Assembly (NCBI GenBank): GCA_012511315.1
Contig: JAAZGI010000336.1
Coordinates: 1-16,338 of the forward strand
Reading direction: 5' to 3'
Source of the DNA: Clostridium sp.
GTDB taxonomy: Bacteria; Bacillota; Clostridia; Clostridiales; Clostridiaceae
Length of the DNA stretch: 16,338 nt
The notes under the pieces are model-generated. The model ran no database searches. It worked only from the letters and a program-made list of their open reading frames with translations, and had not been told where the DNA came from. Made by a program: the position numbers and the translations under genes. Positions 7,477 through 14,311 of this stretch are shown here, one piece after another. Numbering within the stretch: the stretch's first letter is position 1; every line of letters begins with the position of its first letter.

Positions 7477-7529
7477 TAATGTGGCCTGTCGAAGTAACAA
7501 TATAAATGCAATAAAAAGGGGGTACATCT

Positions 7530-8534
7530 ATGCAAGTATTTAGATTTTTAAATGATCAGCTACTTAAGATGAAGTGGCTATTTGACTTAGTAGAAGCTTT
7601 AGTAGAGAATGTTTTTGGTTTGGATAGGACCAGTCGATTAGGTGGCAGCGTCCACTTTTTCATTTATGACGTTATTAAAATTTTTATCTTGTTGTCGGTT
7701 TTGATTTTTGCCATCTCTTATATTCAAAGTTTTTTTCCACCGGAGCGAACACGAAAGATTCTAGGTCATTATAAGGGCCTTACAGGTAATATATTAGGGG
7801 CTCTTTTGGGGACCATCACTCCGTTTTGCTCTTGCTCTTCCATTCCGTTATTTATAGGGTTTACTAGTGCAGGATTGCCCATCGGTATTACATTTTCATT
7901 CTTGATTTCATCACCACTGGTAGATCTAGCCTCTATATTATTACTAGCAAGTATTTTTAATTGGAAAATCGCATTGGCCTATGTTTTGGTGGGTTTAATA
8001 TTAGCAGTTATTGGTGGAAGCATTATTAGCCAAGCGAAACTTGAAAAATATGTGGAACCATTTGTGTTTGGCAATAAGATGGCAGAGGTTGAACAAGAAG
8101 AGATGACTAGGGCTGATCGCATTGAGTTTGCTAAAGATCAAGTGAAAGATATATTTAACAAAGTATGGCTCTACGTCATTATTGGTGTAGGTATTGGTGC
8201 GGCTATCCACAATTGGATTCCGGAATCAATTATTACTGCTATCTTAGGCCAGGATAAATGGTATTCCGTTTTAGTTGCAACCTTTGTAGGTATTCCTATG
8301 TATGCAGACATTTTTGGGACCCTACCCATTGCAGAAGCACTGGTTGCAAAAGGGGTAGGTCTTGGAACGGTACTTTCCTTCATGATGGGGGTAACAGCTC
8401 TTTCACTACCATCTTTAATTATGTTGAAACAAGTGGTGAAGCCTCGCTTGTTAGGAGTGTTTCTAGTTATCGTGACCACCGGGATCATTATAATCGGTTA
8501 TTCCTTTAACTCTTTGAGCCACCTATTTATTTAA
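7530..8534 (+). CDS. PF03773-family permease (ArsP-like metalloid/organoarsenical efflux)
   Basis: This 334-aa integral membrane protein has about eight hydrophobic helices. The family hallmark TPFCSCSSIPLFIGF (97-111) includes the CxC pair Cys100/Cys102. It is followed by GLPIGITFSFLISSPLVD, as in PF03773 permeases, which include ArsP. Members of this group export trivalent organoarsenicals or related soft metals, with the membrane cysteines as ligands. The charged cytoplasmic loop near residues 175-210 (EQEEMTRADRIEFAKDQ) separates the two halves. The start follows AAGGGGG at 7516-7522. Position between an ArsR and a CxxC thioredoxin supports a role in metalloid resistance. Cu/Zn efflux, known for some relatives, is the alternative. 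Confidence 0.85.
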   Translation: MQVFRFLNDQLLKMKWLFDLVEALVENVFGLDRTSRLGGSVHFFIYDVIKIFILLSVLIFAISYIQSFFPPERTRKILGHYKGLTGNILGALLGTITPFCSCSSIPLFIGFTSAGLPIGITFSFLISSPLVDLASILLLASIFNWKIALAYVLVGLILAVIGGSIISQAKLEKYVEPFVFGNKMAEVEQEEMTRADRIEFAKDQVKDIFNKVWLYVIIGVGIGAAIHNWIPESIITAILGQDKWYSVLVATFVGIPMYADIFGTLPIAEALVAKGVGLGTVLSFMMGVTALSLPSLIMLKQVVKPRLLGVFLVIVTTGIIIIGYSFNSLSHLFI

Positions 8535-8586
8535 GATGTTTAAGCAAAAGTTTTAAGTCGAAAAATAAACAGGGAGTGAATAAATA

Positions 8587-8829
8587 ATGATTATAAAAAT
8601 TTTGGGGTCAGGTTGTAGTAATTGTAAGAAGCTGGAAGCTAATGTGAGGGAGGCTGCCCAAGAATTAGGTCTAAGCATCACCATAGACAAAATTCAGGAT
8701 ATGAAAGATATTGTTTCTTATGGTGTTATGAGTACCCCATCTCTAGTTGTCGATGAATCGGTAAAAATGATCGGTAAAGTGGCTTCCGTGGAGGAAATTA
8801 AAAAGCTGTTTAAAACATTAAACCTGTAA
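8587..8829 (+). CDS. Thioredoxin-like redox-active disulfide protein
   Basis: This 80-aa cytosolic protein has a minimal thioredoxin fold. It opens with the strand MIIKILGSG, has the active-site CSNC (Cys10 and Cys13), and later the cis-proline segment MSTPSLVVD. This is the small redox-active disulfide family often found beside PF03773 permeases. It probably reduces or hands over a thiol-reactive metalloid, or keeps the permease and repressor cysteines reduced. This role is inferred from neighbours. A start at ATG 8587 follows GGGAG at 8572-8576 with 10 nt spacing. It is the last gene of the ars-type operon, 52 bp after the permease. Confidence 0.85.
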   Translation: MIIKILGSGCSNCKKLEANVREAAQELGLSITIDKIQDMKDIVSYGVMSTPSLVVDESVKMIGKVASVEEIKKLFKTLNL

Positions 8830-9025
8830 GGTGGTATTAAGTGTTTAGCCAAAGAACAGGTTTAAATGAATCTAGAATGGTAGGGAAATTTATAACCTGC
8901 TTGGAGAGTCTTAAACCTTAAGAGTTTCTCAGCAGATTATTTTGTTGCCTTTTGAATCCCTTAAAAATTATTGGTGATATGTAAGTATTGCGAGTAATTT
9001 CACAGAGGTCACATTAGGTGAGAAA
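8830..9025. other. Intergenic stretch after the ars-type operon
   Basis: No gene is seen. It contains the imperfect hairpin at 8897-8935, listed separately, and a rough inverted pair (AGGTTTAAAT near 8857 and ATTTATAACCT near 8888). No promoter with both boxes could be placed. Confidence 0.5.
8897..8953 (+). terminator. Possible terminator of the ars-type operon
   Basis: An imperfect hairpin can be drawn from CTGCT (8897-8901) pairing with AGCAG (8931-8935), GAGA with TCTC, and TCTTA with TAAGA around a 5-nt loop. It is followed by the T-rich ATTATTTTGTTGCCTTTT. The internal bulges and interrupted T-run make it a weak terminator; it could instead be another structured RNA. Confidence 0.4.
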
Positions 9026-9142
9026 ATGAGCTATAGAATCTTGGAAGAACTGGATGTAAACGAAATGAGAACACATGGTATAAAAGCGTCAGAATGCAGA
9101 AAAACATACTATAATTTCAATAGAAAGTATAAATTATCGTAA
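9026..9142 (+). CDS. Candidate small protein, 38 aa
   Basis: ATG 9026 follows AGGTGAG (9016-9022) at close but workable spacing. The frame runs 38 codons to TAA 9140-9142. The peptide begins MSYRILEELDVNEMRTHGIK and continues with a basic, tyrosine-rich end (CRKTYYNFNRKYKLS). It reads as an amphipathic, folded-looking sequence rather than random translation. I do not recognise a family. It lies alone between the ars-type operon and the TspO-like gene, in the same direction. Confidence is limited by length. Confidence 0.4.
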   Translation: MSYRILEELDVNEMRTHGIKASECRKTYYNFNRKYKLS

Positions 9143-9236
9143 ATTAGTGAATGATTAAGTTTAAAAAGACTGAAAATGGATTTAGTGGAGGACTATGCTT
9201 AAAAACTACGATTTTCTATTTAAGGAGACGATAAAT

Positions 9237-10055
9237 ATGAACGAAAAAGCTAAAAAACCGATAGTAAAGTATGCTGTGGTGATTTCATATCTAGCCATGA
9301 TACTTGTCAATGCGCTGGCTAATATCTTACCAATCAATGGGCTTAATACAGGAGAGGTATCAGATTCATTTCCGAATTTATTTGCACCGGCTGGAATAAC
9401 CTTTGCCATTTGGGGTGTAATTTACTTTCTCTTAGGAGCCTATACACTTTACCAGTTGGGTTTATTTCAGAAAGAAAAGAGTCAATCTCAAGAAGAGTTG
9501 TTTAATTATGTGGGAACTTTATTTGTTATCTCTTCAATAGCCAACACGATTTGGATTTTTGCCTGGCATTATAAAATTATAGGAGTCTCGTTAGCTTTAA
9601 TGGTGGCAATTCTGGTGTGCCTAATTCTAATCAATCAAAAAACAAAAAAAGCAAATTTGACAACAAGTCAGAAGTTTTTTATTCGCCTGCCTTTTAGCGT
9701 ATACTTTGGCTGGATCAGTGTAGCTACGATCGCTAATGTTACTACCTGGTTGGTCGACCTTGGCTGGAGCGGTTTTGGCGTTTCAGAGGTGGTTTGGACC
9801 ATTATTATTCTTCTTGTAGGAATTGCCATTGGAATTTTAACGGTTTTTAGCAACACAGATATTGCCTATGGGTTGGTCTTTGTCTGGGCTTACGCTGGTA
9901 TTACCCTTAAACATACTTCACCTGATATGTTTAATTTTCAATATCCTTTAGTGGTCTACACCTCAATGGCTAGTATTGTCTTTATGTTAGTGGCTATTAT
10001 TTTAGTTGTTATGAAGATGATGAAAAAAGAAAAAGGAAACCTAACTGCCATGTAA
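9237..10055 (+). CDS. TspO/MBR-family membrane protein, long form
   Basis: The segment FPNLFAPAGITFAIWGVIYFLLGAY matches the TspO/MBR signature, in which tryptophan-rich helices form a porphyrin/cholesterol-type binding cleft. Classical TspO is about 160 aa with five helices. This one is 272 aa with seven or eight hydrophobic segments and a second half rich in Trp (TTWLVDLGWSGF, VSEVVWT, FVWAYAG). It belongs to the enlarged variants annotated as tryptophan-rich sensory protein. The function of these is unsettled; tetrapyrrole binding or stress signalling is inferred. ATG 9237 was chosen because AAGGAG (9222-9227) has 9 nt spacing. An in-frame ATG at 9195 follows GGAGG by only 3 nt and would add 14 residues before the first helix. 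It appears to be a single-gene unit. Confidence 0.7.
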   Translation: MNEKAKKPIVKYAVVISYLAMILVNALANILPINGLNTGEVSDSFPNLFAPAGITFAIWGVIYFLLGAYTLYQLGLFQKEKSQSQEELFNYVGTLFVISSIANTIWIFAWHYKIIGVSLALMVAILVCLILINQKTKKANLTTSQKFFIRLPFSVYFGWISVATIANVTTWLVDLGWSGFGVSEVVWTIIILLVGIAIGILTVFSNTDIAYGLVFVWAYAGITLKHTSPDMFNFQYPLVVYTSMASIVFMLVAIILVVMKMMKKEKGNLTAM

Positions 10056-10321
10056 TTTGACTTATCCCTTTAATCTGAGTAATGCCAAATGATTTTGGGG
10101 TTTAGCCCTCTGTGTTACTGTCAGGAAATCTGCTGTTTTAAAAATAAATGAAAAATAATTTAAAATATTTTACGATTTATGTATCTTTATTTTTGATTGT
10201 CTGTTATCATAAGACTTGTCCGAGAGGATAAATAAAATTTAAATACAGTTTTCAAAAAGTTTTTTTCTGATCCCTAGGCTTCAGTAAACACTAAAAAATG
10301 ACTGTAGCTAAGGAGATCATC

Positions 10322-10483
10322 ATGGAAGATAGAACTATCCAATGCAGAGATTGCAACCAAGAATTTACATTTACAGCAGGTGAACAGGAATTCTACAAAG
10401 AAAAAGGATTCGAAAACGATCCTGTTAGATGCCCAGATTGCAGAAGAGCTAAGAAAGCTCAGAGCAACAATAGAAGATACTAA
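10322..10483 (+). CDS. Small zinc-ribbon protein
   Basis: This 53-aa protein has two CxxC pairs, Cys8/Cys11 (CRDC) and Cys37/Cys40 (CPDC), separated by QEFTFTAGEQEFYKEKGF. This is the pattern of the probable zinc-ribbon family (PF13451, zf-trcl), which is abundant in Firmicutes. The tail is Arg/Lys/Asn-rich (RRAKKAQSNNRRY), suggesting nucleic-acid or ribosome contact, though this is not established. The start at 10322 fits AAGGAG at 10310-10315 with 6 nt spacing. An in-frame ATG at 10298 would place that site inside the coding region. A strong terminator follows directly, so it is a single-gene unit. The 240 bp before it is very AT-rich with no certain promoter. Confidence 0.8.
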   Translation: MEDRTIQCRDCNQEFTFTAGEQEFYKEKGFENDPVRCPDCRRAKKAQSNNRRY

Positions 10484-10500
10484 TTAGTAGTAACTAATTA

Positions 10501-10536
10501 AAAAAAAGCAGGAGCTAAGGCTTCTGTTTTTTTTTT
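10501..10536 (+). terminator. Intrinsic terminator of the zinc-ribbon gene
   Basis: An 11-bp stem (10505-10515 with 10520-10530, two G-T wobbles) closes a TAAG loop. It runs into a long T tract interrupted by a single A (10527-10544). It starts about 20 bp after the stop codon. Confidence 0.9.
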
Positions 10537-10544
10537 ATTTTTTT

Positions 10545-11002
10545 GCGTTTAATATCGTAAAAAAGCCAACTGTCTTAGGTCGTTTTCTCATAGCTTAAAC
10601 ACTAAAGTGGGTATGTTTAAGGTGGGTTTTCTCCTTGAACTAATATAATACTTTTTTATTCATTTAAAGGATTGGTTTACTTGAATCAAATTGATGGAAG
10701 AAAAGCTTTTCAAAAGTAACCAAGTTGTTAAGTTGGGGAGAGACTTAAGAATAGGACTATTTATTGGCTTAATGGTGTGGCTTGAGCTTGAAAGATTTGT
10801 TATAAAAGGGTATCCTTAGATTAGAATCATTTTAAATTGGGTTGGGGGGAAACCGACCTGCCTTAAAATGAAGGTTGAAGAGTTTAGATTCAAATATGAT
10901 GGTAGTAAAAAGTAAAGATTCAATTTGGATTGATTAAGTCGATCTTTGCTATACCACCAGAAGTAGGAACAATTAAACCAAAAATAAAGGGAGGCACATT
11001 AC
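10545..11002. other. Long non-coding gap upstream of the selenoperoxiredoxin gene
   Basis: About 460 bp hold no clear gene. A 41-codon frame at 10694-10819 has no ribosome binding site and was not accepted. A possible promoter is TTGGAT at 10925-10930 with TATACC at 10950-10955, but the 19-bp spacing is long. No terminator or perfect repeat was seen. The length may reflect an unrecognised regulatory region for the oxidative-stress gene that follows. Confidence 0.4.
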
Positions 11003-11614
11003 ATGATAAAAGTAGGACAACAGGCGCCACAATTTACTGCGCCAGCATTTCATGAAGGAAAATTTATCGATGTTAACTTAGAGGATTACAAAGGAAAATG
11101 GGTGGTATTATGCTTCTACCCTGGCGACTTCACCTTCGTCTGAGCAACTGAAGTTTCTGCAGTTGCTGAAAAACATGCCGAGTTTGAAGAGTTAGGGGTA
11201 CAGGTTCTCTCTATGAGCGTCGATTCCCAGTTTGTACATAAAGTGTGGAATGATCAGGAATTATCCAAAATGACCGGAAAAGATATTCCATTCCCAATGC
11301 TAACTGATTCAAGTGGAGCAATTGGAGAAATGTATGGCGTATACGATGAAGAAGCTGGTGTTAATACCAGAGGACGATTCCTCATCGATCCAGACGGAGT
11401 AATCCAAGGATTTGAAGTTCTTTCACCTCCAGTTGGAAGAAACGTAGCCGAAACACTTCGACAGATTAAAGCATTCCAGTTGGTTCGTAAGACCGGTGGA
11501 GCTGAAGTATGTCCCTCAGGTTGGCAGCCAGGAAAAACAACTCTGAAGCCAAGCCCAGAACTAGTTTCCAATGTTTGGAAAGAGTGGAAAGTTAGCGAAG
11601 CTTTCGAGGACTAA
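11003..11614 (+). CDS. Selenocysteine-containing AhpC-type peroxiredoxin (in-frame TGA at 11141-11143)
   Basis: Read from ATG 11003 (after GGGAGG at 10989-10994), the frame is that of a 203-aa typical 2-Cys peroxiredoxin, with one TGA at codon 47. The residues around it are YPGDFTFV-U-ATEVS, the exact place of the peroxidatic cysteine (usual form YPADFTFVCPTE). Selenocysteine is therefore the natural reading. Downstream it continues LSMSVDSQFVHKVW, FPMLTDSSG and GVYDEEAGVNTRGRFLIDP. The resolving cysteine is Cys170 in AEVCPSGWQPG. The enzyme would reduce H2O2 and alkyl hydroperoxides in the cytosol using thioredoxin-type reductants. A hairpin at the SECIS position follows the TGA. The conserved proline after the catalytic residue is alanine here. 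A standard-code reading would call only a truncated 133-aa protein from 11213. The terminator at 11645 ends a single-gene unit. Confidence 0.92.
11144..11171 (+). promoter_or_regulatory. Bacterial SECIS element in the selenoperoxiredoxin mRNA
   Basis: Two overlapping hairpins can be drawn straight after the UGA. One pairs TTTC-T-GC (11154-11160) with GC-T-GAAA (11165-11171) around the loop AGTT, about 17 nt past the UGA, with a U-U mismatch below the loop and a G among the first loop bases. This suits the spacing rules of bacterial SECIS elements read by SelB. The other is a perfect 7-bp repeat GCAACTG (11144-11150) with CAGTTGC (11160-11166), which lies closer to the UGA. Confidence 0.6.
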
Positions 11615-11644
11615 TCAAAATTTTAAAAAAATAACTCTTCAACA

Positions 11645-11682
11645 AAGACCTCTTCCGATGGGAGAGGTCTTCTTAGCTTTTT
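11645..11682 (+). terminator. Intrinsic terminator of the peroxiredoxin gene
   Basis: A 12-bp stem (11645-11656 with 11660-11671, one T-G wobble) has a 3-nt GAT loop. It is followed by CTTAGCTTTTT. It begins 30 bp after the stop codon. Confidence 0.85.
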
Positions 11683-11856
11683 GAAATGAATTAGAATTTT
11701 TGGTGGATAACCGATTCATTAAGAAACCGAAATAAATCTGTAAAAAAGAAAAATTATAGATATATGTGACTTCGTAGTATTATAGACTCAAGTAATTAGA
11801 AAACCTGCTCAAAACAGGTTAACAAAGGTATTCCATAGGCAGGAAAGGATGGTCTA

Positions 11857-12681
11857 ATGATTATAAGAACACTACTGGAAAACAAATCATTTCAAGAAAA
11901 ACTAGGCAGTGAACATGGTCTTTCGCTACTAATCGAAACGAAAGAAGCAACAGTTTTATTTGACATGGGAGCTAGTGATTTATTTGCTCGTAATGCTAAA
12001 GTCATGGGAGTTGACTTGGCTAATGTAGATTTGGCAGTAATATCTCACGGTCACTATGATCACACGGGTGGCCTACAAACATTTTTCGAAGGAAATAATC
12101 AAGCACCGGTGTATATTCATAGCGCTGCATGTGGAGAATTTGTAACGCCTGGAGAAGACGGTTGGAGGTATATAGGGATTCCTAAAACATCGGCGCCTGA
12201 AGATCGGTTCATTAAAGTGCAAGGAGATGTTGAGATTAGTAAAAGTTTAAAGATTTTAGCTGAAGTCCAGCCTAACCATTTAAATCCACCAGATAACAAA
12301 GTAATGTTTCAAAAAGGCCCAAATGGATATGAGTTAGACCGTTTTATTCATGAACAAAATCTTGTGTTGCGTCAAGGAGAAAAGACTGTGCTAATCACAG
12401 GATGTGCTCACAAGGGTATTGTTAATATTATGGACTATTTCTATCAAAATGAAGGGAAGTGGCCAGACGTTGTTATTGGTGGATTCCATTTGGTAAATCG
12501 AGAATGGAGTGAGGAAATGGTGGAGTTTATAGGTAAAATAGGCGAGTTTTTTAAAAGTACTCCAACTCATTTTTACACTGGGCATTGCACTAGCGAGAAG
12601 GCTTTGCGTTTGTTAAAAAATCAGCTTGGAAATCAAATTGAAGAACTGTCTACAGGAATGGTCTTGAATCTTTTTGATTAA
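11857..12681 (+). CDS. Metallo-beta-lactamase-fold hydrolase, COG1237 type
   Basis: This 274-aa cytosolic protein has the metal-binding motif HGHYDHTGG (His64, His66, Asp68, His69). Further probable ligands lie in TGCAHKG (His185), GGFHL (His211) and YTGHC (His243). This set and order matches the COG1237 group, which is related to the dihydropterin-ribofuranosylaminobenzene-phosphate synthase of methanopterin biosynthesis. In Firmicutes the substrate is generally unknown, and that archaeal activity should not be assumed here. The start at 11857 follows AAAGGA at 11844-11849. A 6-bp dyad AACCTG/CAGGTT (11802-11807 and 11815-11820) lies just upstream and could be an operator or a leader hairpin. 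It stands between the selenoperoxiredoxin terminator and the fluoride riboswitch, so it is probably transcribed alone. Confidence 0.82.
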   Translation: MIIRTLLENKSFQEKLGSEHGLSLLIETKEATVLFDMGASDLFARNAKVMGVDLANVDLAVISHGHYDHTGGLQTFFEGNNQAPVYIHSAACGEFVTPGEDGWRYIGIPKTSAPEDRFIKVQGDVEISKSLKILAEVQPNHLNPPDNKVMFQKGPNGYELDRFIHEQNLVLRQGEKTVLITGCAHKGIVNIMDYFYQNEGKWPDVVIGGFHLVNREWSEEMVEFIGKIGEFFKSTPTHFYTGHCTSEKALRLLKNQLGNQIEELSTGMVLNLFD

Positions 12682-12757
12682 TGCTAAGAGGTCAACGGGT
12701 GGACTTTTAAGCTAAGTCAATTTCCTCTTGGTTAGGATAGAATTTAAAATAGTCCTA

Positions 12758-12766
12758 TGTTATTAT
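12758..12766 (+). promoter_or_regulatory. Extended -10 promoter before the fluoride riboswitch
   Basis: TG at 12758-12759, one spacer base, then TATTAT at 12761-12766 forms an extended -10 element. No good -35 box sits 17 bp upstream. Transcription from it would begin near 12773, right at the first base of the aptamer, which supports the placement. Confidence 0.45.
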
Positions 12767-12773
12767 AAAAAAA

Positions 12774-12856
12774 GGGAATGAGGTTCTCCCAGGGGAAACC
12801 CAAACCGCTTTCATGCTGATGACTTCTGCTAAATGCAGAACGTGTCGGCTTTTTTT
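12774..12856 (+). promoter_or_regulatory. Fluoride riboswitch (crcB motif) with overlapping transcription terminator
   Basis: The aptamer reads GGGAATGAGGTTCTCCC (12774-12790), then AAACCGC (12802-12808), then GCTGATGACTTCTGC (12815-12829). It follows the crcB-motif consensus as I recall it from the Thermotoga example. GGGA/TCCC forms P1, and GAGGT (12780-12784) can pair with ACTTC (12822-12826) as the pseudoknot. The 3' side GCTGATGACTTCTGC instead can pair with 12835-12849 (13 of 15 positions) around TAAAT, followed by seven T. That is a terminator that excludes the aptamer's pseudoknot. Fluoride would therefore stabilise the aptamer and switch the downstream gene on. An extra GGG-GAAA-CCC hairpin (12792-12801) is inserted before AAACCGC. 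Confidence 0.88.
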
Positions 12857-12890
12857 ATTTTCATAACACGATGACGGGATGGAGGAAACT

Positions 12891-14087
12891 ATGCTAACGA
12901 GCCTTGCACTTATTTTTTTAGTAGGACTTTTATTGGGGAGAGTTTTTAAAACAATCAAGCTGCCCAGCTTATTAGGGATGATTATGACAGGCATGCTCTT
13001 GGGACCTTACGGTTTTGATTTTTTGGTTCCTTCAATGTTAGAAATTTCAGCAGATCTAAGGCAGCTAGCTCTCATTGTGATACTGACAAGAGCGGGATTA
13101 TCTTTGGATATGGCCGATTTAAAAAAAGTTGGTCGGCCTGCCATATTAATGTGTTTCATTCCGGCAACTCTGGAGATTTTAGGGATTATATATTTTGCGC
13201 CAAGCATTTTGGGGCTAACAATTATGGAGGCGGCAATTCTAGGAACTGTACTGGCTGCAGTTTCACCTGCTGTTATTGTGCCACGGATGTTGCATTTAAT
13301 GGAACAAGGTTATGGAACTGCCCGTAGCATCCCTCAAATGATTTTAGCTGGAGCTTCGGTTGATGATGTTTACGTTATTGTTTTATTTACTGCCTTCACT
13401 TCAATGGCTCAAGGAACAGCTGTTGGGGCCAAGGATTTTTTTGAGATTCCAATTTCTATTGTGTTGGGAGTTGCTATCGGCATTTTAGTTGGTTTAGGTT
13501 TAGCTTGGTTTTTTCAGAAATTTAAAATTCAAGATACAGTTAAGATTATAATTATCATCAGTTTATCGGCCCTGCTTTTAGAGGCTGCCGATCAGTTGAA
13601 CCAAATAATTCCTTTTTCTGGATTGCTTGCTATCATGAGTGTTGGCATTACCATCTATAAAAAATCTCCGAATTTAGCGGGCCGTCTCTCTAATCAATAC
13701 AATAAAATCTGGGTAGGAGCTGAAGTCTTACTATTTGTTTTAGTTGGCGCTACAGTGGATTTGAATTATGCCCTACAAGCTGGAAGCGGAGCTCTAGCAA
13801 TAGTTGTAATAGGCCTTGTATTCCGAATGACAGGTGTTTGGATTAGCTTGATAAAAACAGTGCTAAATTTCAAAGAGAGAGCTTTTGTCATGATGGCATA
13901 TACACCGAAAGCGACGGTTCAAGCTGCTATTGGAGGAATACCTTTGGCTTTAGGACTGGCGGCTGGGAATCAAATTTTAACGGTTGCTGTGTTATCAATT
14001 CTTATTACAGCGCCCCTTGGGGCTCTATGCATTGATTACTTCTATCCAAGATTTCTAAAAAAAGAAGAAAGTTCTTACGATCAATAG
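12891..14087 (+). CDS. Cation/proton antiporter (CPA family, PF00999), fluoride-riboswitch controlled
   Basis: This 398-aa membrane protein has about 11-13 hydrophobic helices in the Na+/H+ exchanger fold. Family features are ILTRAGLSLD (64-73), the unwound-helix segment VSPAVIVPRML (124-134), and AGASVDDVYVIV (153-164) with the paired acidic residues Asp158/Asp159 expected at the ion site. PKATVQAAIGG occurs near the C-terminal helices. It would exchange H+ for Na+, K+ or another ion. ATG 12891 was chosen because GGAGG at 12881-12885 precedes it by 5 nt; an in-frame ATG at 12879 would overlap that site. Control by a fluoride riboswitch shows it is meant to act during fluoride stress. Either it moves fluoride-linked ions, or it restores pH after HF entry. 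CrcB/Fluc and CLC-F, the usual exporters, are absent here. Confidence 0.88.
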   Translation: MLTSLALIFLVGLLLGRVFKTIKLPSLLGMIMTGMLLGPYGFDFLVPSMLEISADLRQLALIVILTRAGLSLDMADLKKVGRPAILMCFIPATLEILGIIYFAPSILGLTIMEAAILGTVLAAVSPAVIVPRMLHLMEQGYGTARSIPQMILAGASVDDVYVIVLFTAFTSMAQGTAVGAKDFFEIPISIVLGVAIGILVGLGLAWFFQKFKIQDTVKIIIIISLSALLLEAADQLNQIIPFSGLLAIMSVGITIYKKSPNLAGRLSNQYNKIWVGAEVLLFVLVGATVDLNYALQAGSGALAIVVIGLVFRMTGVWISLIKTVLNFKERAFVMMAYTPKATVQAAIGGIPLALGLAAGNQILTVAVLSILITAPLGALCIDYFYPRFLKKEESSYDQ

Positions 14088-14311
14088 ACTTGAGCCAATC
14101 AAGCAAATCAACAGATTAATAAAGCAAATGCCTAAATAGACACAAAGAACAGTAATAAAACAGGATCGGATCAAAGCCTAGGAAGGATTGGGATACAAAG
14201 ATGACCATGTATTTAGGATGACTTAAGTTTTGATTGGAATGAAAACCAGAAAACAATCTGAAACAATCATTAAATAAAGCAAAAAATAAAAGCCATGAAT
14301 AAAAAATGGAA
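14088..14311. other. Intergenic stretch between convergent genes
   Basis: No gene is supported. The sequence is A-rich on the plus strand. A 67-codon minus-strand frame here starts inside the terminator hairpin, has no ribosome binding site and was dismissed. No dedicated terminator for the antiporter gene was found before the hairpin at 14312. Confidence 0.5.

Noticed and set aside
8171..8509. Frames on both strands inside the permease gene
   Set aside because: They are shadows of the strongly supported permease frame and show no motifs or ribosome binding sites of their own.
10694..10819. A 41-codon plus-strand frame with a hydrophobic centre in the gap before the peroxiredoxin gene
   Set aside because: There is no ribosome binding site near the ATG, since the nearest AAAGGA is over 20 nt away. 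The peptide shows no recognisable features.
11213..11614. A separate truncated peroxiredoxin starting at ATG 11213
   Set aside because: It lacks the active-site half and any ribosome binding site. The upstream frame is continuous with it once TGA is read as selenocysteine.
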